A DNA stretch of 64,000 bases from positions 1,321,452 to 1,385,451 of the forward strand of contig NC_049990.1 in NCBI RefSeq assembly GCF_000003815.2. The letters run 5' to 3'. This stretch comes from Branchiostoma floridae (taxonomy: Eukaryota; Chordata; Leptocardii; Amphioxiformes; Branchiostomatidae). The notes beneath the pieces are model-generated. The model did no database searches and had not been told where the DNA came from. It was given only the letters and a program-made list of their open reading frames with translations. A program made the position numbers and the translations under genes. Shown here one piece after another: positions 24,551-35,600 of this stretch. The stretch's first letter is position 1. Each line of letters opens with the position of its first letter.

Positions 24551-24934
24551 CACGTGACGTCTGACCCGTCATCAGTATGACAAGTGACCTATGGGAATCC
24601 CTGTGACGTCTGTCCCGTCATCACTGTGACAGGTGACCTATGGGAATCTCAGATGACCTTCCAGCCACTCAGACTCAGTCTGTGGGGGATTGTTTCTTAC
24701 AGAGAGAAGGAAGGACATCCTCATTTTGTCAGAAACAGTGTCAAGGCTGCACCATTTTCATATCATCATGTTTATATGAAGACTTTAATTCAGCTCCTTC
24801 AGTACTAGTAGCAGGCCTACATATACATTTTTAATATGTCATATATTTTTTTCGCCTCAAATGACCCGAACATACGTGACACTTGGCGCATCGTCACAGT
24901 GACGGGCGTGCTGTCAAACATCACGGCACAGACA

Positions 24935-24937
24935 CGC

Positions 24938-24976
<39 letters not shown>
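24935..24976 (+). repeat. (CAGA)n tetranucleotide repeat
   Basis: About ten CAGA units, the short allele of the paired tract at 25577-25747. Confidence 0.9.
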
Positions 24977-24978
<2 letters not shown>

Positions 24979-25082
24979 CATGACATTGCGTCTTTGAACA
25001 TTCTGTGCAGAACAACCGTTATGCAGAAGGCATTCGGGGAGGGTGAACTGACTTTTGTTCAGTTGCATGAAGGCTGTGATAA

Positions 25083-25293
25083 AACAGAATGTTGTTGATT
25101 TTTCAAATCTTTTGAAAAGTAACACCCTCTTATGGGATCACCATGAGTCACCCTTCAACAGGGTAAAGCTTCATTCTGTAGGTCTTCTAGGTCTCTATTG
25201 TCAATATGTTAATGTAGCCAAGGTACGCATCTTTGAGAAAATTGTTGGGCCGCGTTGGTAGCTAAGATTTACCATGTTCTGTACTATACAGGT
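25083..25293 (+). repeat. Dispersed repeat R2, copy 1
   Basis: About 210 bp, including CACCCTTCAACAGGGTAAAG, CAATATGTTAATGTAGCCAA and GTTGGGCCGCGTTGGTAGCT, repeats at 27710-27924. A partial copy starts at about 27565. Confidence 0.85.
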
Positions 25294-25576
25294 GTCCCGT
25301 CATCAGTATGACAGGTGACCTATGGGAATCTCCCGTGACCTTCCAACCACTCAGACTCAGTCTATGGGAGATTGTTTGTTACACAGAGAAGGAGAAACAT
25401 CCTCATTTTGTCGGAAACAGTGTCAAGGCTGCACCATTTCCATATCATCATGTTTATATGAAGACTTTAATTTAGCTCCTTCAGTACTAGTAGCAGGCCT
25501 GTATACATTTTTAATATGTCATATATTTTTGTTGCCTCAAATGACCCGAAAATACGTGACACACGGCACAGGCACG

Positions 25577-25577
25577 C

Positions 25578-25622
<45 letters not shown>

Positions 25623-25665
25623 GGCAGGCAGGCAGGCAGGCAGGCAGACAGACAGGCAGGCAGGC

Positions 25666-25706
<41 letters not shown>

Positions 25707-25747
25707 GGCAGGCAGGCAGACAGACAGACAGGCAAACAGACAGACAC
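25577..25747 (+). repeat. (CAGA)n/(CAGG)n compound repeat
   Basis: About 170 bp of CAGA interrupted by CAGG blocks. All frames across it are open on both strands, producing spurious long open frames. Confidence 0.95.
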
Positions 25748-27018
25748 ATGATATTGCGTCTTTGACCATTCTGTGCAGATCAATCATTATGCAGAAGCCA
25801 TTAGGGGCAGGGGAACTGACTTTTGTTCAGCTGCATGAAGGCCGAATCAATGAGAGCGAGTGTAGGCCACAAAACATTCGCTCAGAAATGGCGTTGTAAA
25901 CTTTCACGTATCGGTTTTAAGCTTAAATACACTTAACTGTTGTGTTTCGTTCCTTTTGCACAGGAACAAAGCATGTCTTCAAAAGCACCACGTTTTGCTG
26001 TTTTGCTTGGTCGAAGCTAAACATTTGCTGAAGAATTAAAAGAAGGTTGTCTAACGAAGAAGACTATTTTCAATCTCCAAGGTCATTTTTTTTGGCAATC
26101 GGGGAATTTGAGTGCATTTAACAAAACCACCGATTTGCATGTACAGACATGAGTGTAGATGTGCCAGAGTATTATAATTTTGCTTTGCCATACAATTGCT
26201 AATCGTATTAATATCTATCTATTTAAAGATTTTATGTTGATGACCTACCAGTGTCACCTATCAGTACTTCAGTATTGAACACAGCAATGAAACTTGCCGT
26301 GATATCATATTTTTTTCGCTTCCATTCTTGTTACAAGGTTTATGGTATCAAAATTTGAAAATGGGGGGGGGGGCTAGATGCTTATTTTGTTTCTTCGTGC
26401 TCTTGCATTCGATTTGAGTCTGCAGCGGATACAATGTTATTGATCCTTATTTGCATGTTCCTGCCCATGTGGGCTAAATGCAGCAAATCAGTTGTGTTGC
26501 ATGGAATACTATAACATGTAGTATTACAATTGGATAAACAATACATCTTGAACTAAGCTATCACTATATCTAACATTTACATGCCTCTTCCCTTTTCTTA
26601 AAACATGTGTATACGCACTCACAGAGTTTTTGTTGTACAATGTTGTCTGTGGTTGTCATGGTACGTACAAACAGGTTTTCGTTGGTTAACTGTTTACATC
26701 TTGTACCTAGTTTGAGAGCCCTGGTAAAAGAGTTGCGTATAATAGTGTATAAAGAACACTCTAATATGACATGGAATACCATCCAAACATTTTACTTGCT
26801 GTGTTCTTACTGTTGAGGATGGGACACTATCGATAAATTCCTGGTGTCTGTCCTTGTGAGGCCATCTTAGCTTTACGTAAGACGTGAATAACAAGGATTG
26901 TTTCCATATGTACCGTCTTTGATAGAAAAGAATTCATGCGAAAACAACATTGCAATCGTCAGAAAATTCTTTCCTACGTCAGACAACAAAAGCTCAGCTC
27001 AGATATGCAGAATCACTG

Positions 27019-27490
27019 GATAATGAATGACGCCTAAGGCCGTCAGGTACAAAGATGCCAATTACAGCAGTGATTAAAAATTCTTGTAAAGATCAGGCGA
27101 TGACCACCTATGACGTCAGAATGGAGTTTTGATAAGAAGGTTGTCACAAACATGATCTTTTTTCTCTCGAGAAAATATCCAGCTTCAGTCTAAGAACATA
27201 TTGTTTGTGTTTAGCTCGTTGGTAGTGGAAGATTTTTGCCGAGGAACACCTGGATGATGATTGACACCTAAGGCCGTCAGGTACAAAAGTTGCTAATGAC
27301 AGCAGTGATTACAAAATGCATGTAAAGATCAGGCGACTACCTATGACGGCAGAAGGGAGTTTTGATAAGAAGGTTGTCACAAACATTTTTCTTTCTCTCG
27401 CGAAGATACCCCGCTTCAGTTCAAGAACATATTGGTTGTGTTTAGCTCGTGGGGATTGGAGTATTTTTTGTCGAGGAACACCTGGCCTGG
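27019..27490 (+). repeat. Two-unit tandem duplication, about 236 bp each
   Basis: CCTAAGGCCGTCAGGTACAA, AAGATCAGGCGA, GTTTTGATAAGAAGGTTGTC and GTGTTTAGCTCGT recur in the same order in both units, each ending with a GAGGAACACCTGG block. Confidence 0.9.
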
Positions 27491-27709
27491 AAAGGTGAGT
27501 GCTGCATAACACGCAGATCTGTATTACTTATGGGGGTATGAATGGATCATTTGTCGTTGTTCTGTGATGAAACAGAATGTTGTTTACTCTGGGATTACCA
27601 TGGGTCACCCTTCAAGAATAATTTTGCGGAACTCCGGCACTGGTTAGGTAAGTGGATCTGTATTACTTTTGGGATTATAAATGGTTCATTTTTCTTCGTT
27701 TTGTGGTAA

Positions 27710-27924
27710 AACAGACTGTTGTTGATTCTATATCATCTTTTAAACAGTAACATACACTTATGAGTCTTACCATGAGTCACCCTTCAACAGGTTAAAGATG
27801 CATTCTGTAGCTCTTCTATATCTCTATCGTCAATATGTTAATGTAGCCAAGGTACTCATGTTTGAGAACATTGTTGGGCCGCGTTGGTAGCTAAGACTTA
27901 CCACGTTCTGTACTATACAGGTGA
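27710..27924 (+). repeat. Dispersed repeat R2, copy 2
   Basis: See 25083-25293. The same order of blocks, ending in TACTATACAGGT. The intervening DNA differs, so this is a separate insertion or duplication. Confidence 0.85.
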
Positions 27925-28477
27925 GTTCGATACTGACCAATTTGAATAGTTGCAGGTAGGTACCAATTGTGATGGGTTCTTTAACGTACTCGACTTGGGA
28001 ATCTCCATAAACCCGGTACATACGGTTTAACCCCATGTTTTTGTTTGCTATTTTACAATGAGTCAGCCGGCTTAAGATGTCATCATCATCATCATCGTCA
28101 TCATCGTTCATAAGACGTAACGCACTTGTAATTCTTGTACATCAGGTACAACCTACTTAAGACCAGACTGTAAGGTTTGATCCGCTCACAGGAAATGGTT
28201 CCTTACACTTTATCGATATGTACACTTGGATCTTTAATGTGGTCGAGGTGTGGTTCTCCACAAGCAACTACCATAATGATTATTAACGTTCTCTCTTGAA
28301 GACTAAAAGACTCGAAGACCTGAAAACTTGAACATGGAAAGGTAGACCAGAATTTAAACCCTGAACCATGCAGTGCTATGACCTCCTGTCTGTAATGAGG
28401 GACAGAGTCGTTTGGAGGAACTTTATAATGTCACCTGATGTGGATGAACTGATTACGTCATTTCCATGTCAAATATC

Positions 28478-28628
28478 GTAACGTACCTTAAAATACTGCA
28501 AATGCGTCTACGATATACGAATTTTCCTGTTAAATCTATATCGTTTTACGATATCGTCTATGAACAAAACATCCTCTGAACTGCAATATCGTATGCCTGA
28601 TGACGATAATTTAAGGTACGTCTTACAT
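28478..28628. mobile_element. Small AT-rich inverted-repeat element
   Basis: GTAACGTACCTTAAA on the left and TTTAAGGTACGTCTTA on the right are inverted copies about 150 bp apart. The interior and the right flank to about 28760 are crowded with CGATAT/ATATCG. Confidence 0.5.
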
Positions 28629-28959
28629 AATGATATCTTTCTATCTATATATACATATATATAACGGATTAAAACGATATGTTTTTTTCCGATACGATAT
28701 CATATACGTAAAACTACAGCGGAAAATACGAATATCGTATATCTATTTTCGCTATTTCAAAGTACGTTTTTAGATATTTTTACTCGGAAATGATGCCATA
28801 TCAGTGCAGATTGTGGTCCGAGAATGGGGATTCAGGTGCAAAATACATTCAAAATTGGCTTAGATTCTGATATAGAATACAACCCAGTTTTGATCTTCTA
28901 CATGTGTGTTCAGTTCTTCCGTTAGTGCCTACGATCGTCACATGGATCATTGTGGCACG

Positions 28960-29185
28960 TATTCAAGGTACCCCAATTGTAATTGTGATCCACTCACACG
29001 GGAAGGACCCCTACTATTTTCGATATCATATAAAGTGCGGTGGGTTCTTTTACGCGTGTGTGTTGTGGCTCTCCCCGAACACGGGACCTCCATTTAACGA
29101 CCCCAAAGGTGACATGGCAGGTTTCGAACCCACCACCACTTGGGCCTGAACCCAAAGCGCTGCCGGTTACGCCACATGATCTCCC
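28960..29185 (-). mobile_element. tRNA-derived composite SINE, reversed
   Basis: Reading minus, a tRNA-like head (B box reversed as GGTTTCGAACCC at about 29120; A box near 29165) is followed by the body block found at 10295-10480. The head-body order identifies the full family. Confidence 0.65.
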
Positions 29186-29214
29186 ACACGGTTAACCCAG
29201 CAGTGGGCGGTGTA

Positions 29215-30140
29215 CTTTCGTGATGGTCCCAGAAGATGGTGATCAAACGAAAGCTGACTTTTCTCTAGAAAGATGGTGTCTGTTGTTGCGAATCATGTAA
29301 CAAATGCTCTTTGTGGGACGTTAGCGGTGACTAAATACTAAAAGTTTCTTTCTGACATCTGTGTGGTCAAAACATTGTAAAATCGTTTTTCGTCATTTTG
29401 ATGTAATTGAAAATTGATATGAAGACTCTAAACAGGGCCCCTTTGTGTAGACGCCTGTTATTCTGACGGCAGAAAAAGTTGGAAAGCCAGGTTTCGAACC
29501 CAGCACCACTTGGGCCCGAGCCGAAAGCGCTGCCGATTAGGCCAAGCGCTCTCCCACTTAGATAACCCAGCAGTGGGTGGATGTCTGTGGGGTCTTCTCC
29601 CATGACAGAGGATAGTGTCCAACCCACGCTGACCTTTGTTTCAGGAAGGATACAGTGTGTGCTACAAATCATGTAACAAATGCCCTGTATACAAATACAG
29701 GTCATCTCTGATGTACCTTTGCCATGATCCCAGGTAGTGTCAAACCCACGCTGGCCTTTGTTTCAGGAAAAACACAGAACTTCCTTTACCAATTGCCTAG
29801 GGAAAATGGTGTCTACTGCAAATTATGTAACAAATGCTCTATGTGGAACACAACAACATGCCATCTCTGGTGTACCTTTGCCATGATCCCAGGTAGTGTC
29901 AAACCCACGCTGGCCTTTGTTTCAGCAAAAATACGGAACTTCCTTTACCTTTTGCCTAGAAAAAAAAAATGGTTTCTGCTGCAAATCATGTAACAGCTGC
30001 TCTATGTGGAACACAAAAACAGGCCATCGCTGATGTGCCTTTGGCATGATTCCGGAAGTTAGTGTTAAATCCACGCTGACCTTTTTTCAGCAAAATTACG
30101 CAACTTCCTTTTTCCGTTTTTCTGGGATCATGAAACAAAT
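29215..30140 (+). repeat. Tandem repeat, unit about 160 bp, four to five copies
   Basis: CCATGATCCCAGGTAGTGTC occurs at 29722 and 29881 (159 bp), with diverged equivalents near 29599 and 30045. Each unit also has CCCACGCTGGCCTTTGTTTC and CAAATCATGTAACAAATGCT. A reversed SINE head is inserted at about 29485-29560. Confidence 0.85.
29485..29560 (-). repeat. tRNA-like SINE head inside the tandem array
   Basis: CCAGGTTTCGAACCCAGCAC and GATTAGGCCAAGCGCTC are reversed B and A boxes, close to the head at 29110-29185. Confidence 0.6.
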
Positions 30141-30454
30141 GCTCACAAAAGTTATCACTGGCTAGAGGCATCAAAGTGTCGATCTGACATATGAGCGATG
30201 AAAACATCGTAGAACCGTTTTCCAACATATCTTCATTTCTATTGTAATGAAACAGTGATGTCAACAGGCACTCCAAGCCCAGGGCCCATTTCACCCTGTT
30301 ATGATGACGATCGAATCTTTAAAAAAAGGTGAAATTTCATCTGGACCTACAACGGAAACGCACGTAGGCCACATCTGTAATTAAATTGGGGGAGTTACGT
30401 GAATCACAAGTTCTCAAAACACAGTGGATGTCTGTAGTACTCTGTACTTCTGTA

Positions 30455-30600
30455 CAAAAACTGGCATCGTGAGTGGCGTAACTGGTAGAGCGTTGGGCCC
30501 GGAACCTAGAGGTCCCGAGTTTGATACTCGCCATGCCCCGGGCGTTGTGCCTTTCAGAAATGCACTTTACCCCGCCGATCCTCTTTGACTAAACTACGGC
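30455..30600 (+). mobile_element. tRNA-derived SINE
   Basis: GTGGCGTAACTGGTAGAGCG (A box) and GAGTTTGATACTCGCC (B box), followed by GGGCGTTGTGCCTTTCAGAA. Same family as 13325-13475. Confidence 0.75.
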
Positions 30601-30773
30601 TTGGGTACGCCAATGTTCACATATACGTGTCAACATGCTTTTTTTTTCTCTTTCTTTTTAGAAAGGGTGGTCGGTAGAAAAAGTTGAAAAGGGAACATCC
30701 TCAACAATAACTCCAAGTAAAAATGTGTAAACTAGTAATAAAACGTCGATGAAGATTAGAACTCCAGGTGTCA

Positions 30774-30804
30774 CTGACGAAAAATAGTAGATACTATCTG
30801 AAAC
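30774..30804 (+). ncRNA. Hammerhead-ribozyme-like core
   Basis: CTGACGA, then a stem ATAGT/ACTAT (30784-30788 with 30793-30797), then GAAAC. It is followed by the Penelope-type terminal segment ATCATATCCAGTTGCTTGCG. The stem differs in sequence from the other two copies but still pairs. Confidence 0.45.
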
Positions 30805-30860
30805 GTCTGACAGTTTCCAGAATCATATCCAGTTGCTTGCGCAACTGCTTTTTGGCATGG
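30805..30860 (+). repeat. Penelope-type terminal segment
   Basis: CAGTTGCTTGCGCAACTGCT with TTTTTGGCAT is the block also seen, reversed, at 34240-34290. It includes a self-complementary CAGTTGCTTGCGCAACTG. Confidence 0.55.
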
Positions 30861-31046
30861 CATATAGCAATGCATAGTTATGCTGATGTAATTATGGAGA
30901 CCTACAGCCCCACAGAAGGCCGGCAAATCTACTAAATAACGACTGAGTATAACACGTAACTAATAAACAATCCTGTGGTATTAAACGATCTTCCCGGGAT
31001 TATGTTTCATTTTTGAAAGAGCCACTTCCGTAATTATATAAACTCC

Positions 31047-31310
31047 GGTGACTTTTCGGGGGGGTAATCATTCATATAATAAGGCTGTTGTTTTTCTTCA
31101 AGTAACTTTCTCTGATTTGAAGTGAGCTGTATTAGATCCTACACCCACAAGGGACACACACTTGGCTCCTTCTTGTAGTTTACAGGTGACTTTCCGGAGG
31201 GTAGTCAGTCACTGTAAGAGGGATGTTGTTCTTCTTCAAGTAACTTTCTTTGATTCGAAGTGATTTGTCTTAGAACGTCAACCCTTAAGGAACATACTTG
31301 ACTCCCTAAA
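31047..31310 (+). repeat. Two-unit tandem duplication, offset 138 bp
   Basis: GGTGACTTTTCGGGGGGGTA, TCTTCAAGTAACTTTCT, GATTTGAAGTGA and CTTGGCTCC recur in order at 31047 and 31185. Confidence 0.85.
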
Positions 31311-31589
31311 TGGATGCTCCTTCCTTCGATCAAAACAAGAAACCAATTAGAAGTTACCTGCGATATTATTTTAATGAGAGACTAGAGATATTGAAACAAG
31401 AGAGAGTGAATCTTCCTTGCGTTCCTTTGAGGACAATAAGTTGCCCCTTAAGGGCAATCCGCCCACATTCGTCAGAAGGAGAGGTTTTACTTAACATCAA
31501 AGGGACCGAGACACGCGTGTGGGAGGTAAGGTCTCAAAGGGACCAAAACGCACGCATTCTTAAGTTGTGACGACTATCTTTCGTAAAGT

Positions 31590-32185
31590 CTTAATCGTTT
31601 TCCTCCGAAAAACGTTAGCTATGAGAGATTTGGTCACGTGCAGGGCACCACACAGCACAACATCAACTGAAGTACACTCTAGGCTGGGCTGGAAGGACAT
31701 TAAGGCACGCAGCAACACTATAACGCCATACTTGTCTACAAAGCTCTGAACAGCAAACTCCCACCCTACATATGCTAGTTGTTTGTCTATTGCCGAGACC
31801 AAAGCACAAGAACAACCAGGCAAAGCACAAGCAATCAACTTGCTGTCCCAAAACCCCACCGAGAAACCTTCAGAAGAGCCATCGCATACCGTGGACCCAA
31901 CATCTGCACAGCCCCAACTCTGGCTTTCTCTAAGACACTCTTAAACTAAAGGAAACGTCCGAAATGAATGAACTTGATTCTTGTAGCAGCCCTCATTGAG
32001 TCACTATTAGGTATTTTGTACTATGTATGTATAATTGTGTGCATAAAGTTACGACTTTAAATGATGTTAAATGTATATACTTTGTCTAAGGCTTGTCTTT
32101 TACCTCATGACCTCAATGAAAAGCGTCCTGCAGGCCGATTTGAGCTTTCATGTATGAAACAAAAAGAATCAAAGCAATCACGACG
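31590..32185 (+). mobile_element. LINE 3' end: reverse-transcriptase C-terminus plus tail
   Basis: In shifting frames around 31690-31930 the plus strand encodes LVYKALNSKLPPYIC, ETFRRAIAYRGPNIW and SKTLL. This is the VYK-LN--LP---- ... F-YRGP-IWN pattern at the C-terminus of many non-LTR reverse transcriptases. The 3' UTR ends in TGACCTCAATGAAAAGCGTC and CTGCAGGCCGATTTGAGCTT (32107-32175). Frameshifts and stops show it is dead. Four other 5'-truncated tails in the window carry the same end. Confidence 0.75.
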
Positions 32186-32544
32186 CACGACAGGCTTCGG
32201 AAGTCCCAAACTGAAATATTGACTCCCTAAAAACCAAACACTTCACCCGGACGGAACTCGCGACGCTTTGAGAAAACAATCCACGTGTCTGGTCCCCGCG
32301 TTACCTACGTCATGGACAGGGGGCATACGTGGGCAGCGTCACGAGGATGGTTACCAAACCGTTCGCCGCCGCTACAACTCCGCATCAATGGTAGAAAGCA
32401 TCTTGTTGGAGGATGGATAAACAGGATTACTCTGAATCCCGGGATGAGCATCATCCGACCGTGGGGTCCATCAGAGATTTCCGAGAACGAGTGGGTGTGA
32501 CCTAGTTTGCGGTTACCATGACAATGAATCAATATCATAACTTG

Positions 32545-32550
32545 TATAAA
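32545..32550 (+). promoter_or_regulatory. TATA box of the secreted-protein gene
   Basis: TATAAA lies 129 bp before the ATG. An initiator-like TCAGTC follows at 32575-32580, about 30 bp downstream, which is the normal spacing. The predicted leader is about 100 nt. Confidence 0.6.
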
Positions 32551-32673
32551 GGCGGGTGAGGATGGTACTTTTCATCAGTCCCTTCTGTTCTTGGATCAGA
32601 AGCTTCGTCAGTTTGTGTGAGTTGATTTTTCTCCCTGCTTTCCTCGTCAGCCGAAGGTTCACCGTTTGCAGCA

Positions 32674-35600
32674 ATGATGATCAACAGGTTCGCTCCGATC
32701 GTTCTGGTGGTGGCGGCGACGTGGTCCATGGCCACCGCCGGGCCGGCCTGGCGGGAGTCCTCGGGCCCTGTCGCCTGGTCTGCCGAGAAGGTCCGCCGCG
32801 ACGCACCTGTCCCTGACGGACTCCTCAGCGAAGAGGTGAGCACAGAACCTTCTTGTTTCCACATGCCGGGTTGTCACTATCTCAAGCTTAGTCTGCGGGT
32901 TTTGGGCGATACTTGTACAGAAAAAAAAGTGCTGATAGATCTTGTTTTTTTCTGCTAATTCTTTGAATTTTTGTTGTTTTATCTTGGTTTTCCATCGTAT
33001 TTTATACAGTTCTTTTCTAAATTGATTTCGCTGGCCTGGTGCAAATGCACCATGTCGTGCAGCCATGGCTGGACAGCTAGGTGCTACGAGCGTTAAAGAA
33101 TTTTGATCAAGGCATCTGACCTTCTGCTACCGCACGAGGTTAAAGTTCCTGAAACATCGTTAAGTAATTGGTTATAACCATTAGGACCCTGGTGGATCCG
33201 TTTTTTTCCCATCCTCTTCTTGTTAACGGTTCAGACACCAACGAGAGGGATACAAGTACAGTGTGTTTACCACCTGTATCTCCTACGATTTCTGTTTAGA
33301 AGTTACAACGGTGGGTATTGTGGCAGTGGTTGGCTGGTATAGATTAACCCCAAGATGTAGAAAAAATTACTCAGGTGTAGCGAGTGGCCAGATAGCTGGC
33401 TATGGTAATTTAGAGAGATAAGTCAGAGGTCCAGACGCGTTGGCTTACATTCCAGAACTCTGACTGACACAAAGGTCGATCGTTTTTATTGTTATCTTAA
33501 GTTAATATAAACCAGATGGGCCAGGACCCCCACATGTGATGGGACCTGGTCATTACGCTGCGAAGTCAGCCCCGTCATCAAAGCTCCAGATGATGTATCA
33601 GTTTAGAAAAAAAAAAAAAAACTTGCCACAACTTGCCACTTAAGTAACGCAACTTCAGCTGCGACACCTGTTCCTAGTGCGTTTGTAGCGATCTGAAGAT
33701 GGCACATCGCGCTTCTGCCTGGCATGATCCGGAGAATGTAGCAAAGGACACTGTTGCCTTCGCCGTACGTTAGTTTTAGTGACCCAAGTTTTCCTTTGCC
33801 ATATATGGAATGACGTCCAACTCTGTATCTATGTTCTTACCGGCCTTAGGCCGCACAGCGTTGTACAACCCCACTGGTAAAGATGTGTACTTACCTAGAT
33901 TTGAGAAAAGTAGGGGCATTATTTGTCCAATCGTGGATTCTACTGTCCGGTGAACAAAAAGGTTGCCCAAGGTCTATGTATGGTTTTGCCAAATTTTACG
34001 ACTTAAATGGAAGAACGATATTAAGTCAAGTTGTACATCAAGTTGATAGGCAATTGCCTGGAAACGAGGAAAGTCGTAACATTAAATTGCTTCGTGTGGT
34101 ATCTTGGGGATTCAGTTCTTCCGACAGATGAATACAAACCTTAACTGTACATTTCTGCCCCACTGGGCTAAGCTCATGTTGCATGTCATTAACCACATAC
34201 ATATTTGTGTATATATAAACGTCTAATATATTCACGTACATACGCCATAAGCAGTTACTCAAGCAACTGGATATGATTTTGGAAACGGTCAGACGTTTCA
34301 AACAACATCTGGTGCATCCGTTGTTTTTCGTCAGTGTCTTGGCGTATCTTATTACCTGGATGTCTAACCTTCATTGACGTACTCTAGTACATTCTACCTC
34401 TTCTCGCTTTTTGGTAATTACAAAAAAGTATTGAGCTGTATGATTATTTAGGGTCAGTTCATGGAAGGCTATAAGGGTTATGGATTTATCTTCATTGTTC
34501 AAGTGTCTGAATTGGAGAAGTTTACCTAAAATGATCAACATCTCTTTCACATTTACAAAACTAATATCTTTGATATTGTCCATACTTATATCCATTGGAC
34601 AGGCAGATTCTCTTTGTTGGTTCAGCACAAACTTGTCTAAATTACCTTTCTATTATCCATTTTGTATTTATTCATTCATGTATGTATGTTGTTTACTATT
34701 CGTGTTTATGCCTAAGTTTTTTAATAGGAGGCTTTATATCAGTAAATTGTGCTTTTTGCCTGATAATCACAAAATACATGTGAATAAAAGTTTCAAAAGA
34801 AATACTTAACACATAGCCAAACATAATGCTTCTATCACTTCCGTCATACAAATCAACAGTAAAATGGTCTTCGTCTTTTGCTTTTACCTAAACTGAAAAA
34901 TTAAATCACCCGAATGAGGTCATTCTGCGTGCATGTTTATTTTACGGGACCCCTTATGTTTATTTTACTCCGCCAACTTCTGTAACCCAGATGATGAAGG
35001 TTTAGTATTAAGTGCCCTCACCAGGGGATATGGAGAAATATATATCAAGGGTCACTATATAAAATCTTTTTGATCCCGCTACATTATCGAAGAAAAGCTT
35101 TTGGAAACCTCCCGGACAGATGAAAGCCAGAAGCTTTGGGAGGAAATCAGGGACCTTATGAAAGCAAGATCTACCCGGTGCAATGGCGTAGTGGGTAGAG
35201 TGTTCGCCTTGCATTCGGGAGGTCGTGAGTTCGATCCCCGGCCGAGTCATACCAAAGACTTTTAAAAATGGTACATGCTGCTTTCTCTGCTTAGCACTAC
35301 CAGTGGACTAGCCCCCTGCTGTAGTGATTGCGTTGTGTGGCCCAGGGCTAATGAAACAGAGATGGGCGCCGCCCTATGCGTCATCAGGCGCGGGAAGGGT
35401 TTAACTTTACTAACTTTATGTTAAGACCTAGGAAACCTGTAAGGTACTTTTTCATCTCTTGTTTTGGAAACTATTTTACGAAAAGGTGACTTCATGTGCA
35501 AAAGAAGATGTTCCCTGATTAAAACTTTAGACACACCCTTCAGCCTACCTCAGGCTTGATGATCCTTCTGTCATGTTACACGTGACCTTACATTTGAAAA

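Larger units (their letters stand above)
24560..25850 (+). repeat. Direct duplication, offset about 682 bp
   Basis: 24620-25080 and about 25300-25850 are closely similar, including GTGACCTATGGGAATCTC, CACTCAGACTCAGTCT, TTCAGTACTAGTAGCAGGCC and the tract of CAGA units. A 50-bp mini-duplication of GTGACCTATGGGAATC also lies at 24584-24650. Confidence 0.85.

Noticed and set aside
25322..25899. Frames of 90-147 residues rich in TDRQ or VCLS
   Set aside because: Translation of the CAGA/CAGG repeat in all frames.
31310..31570. 86-residue frame beginning MDAPSFDQ
   Set aside because: Overlaps a local duplication and precedes LINE remnants; no splice signals and no recognisable motif.
35183..35250. 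Possible functional tRNA-Ala
   Set aside because: A and B boxes and an anticodon-like loop are present, but the ends do not pair as an acceptor stem and a SINE-type tail follows. Other tRNA-like heads in the window were rejected for the same reason.
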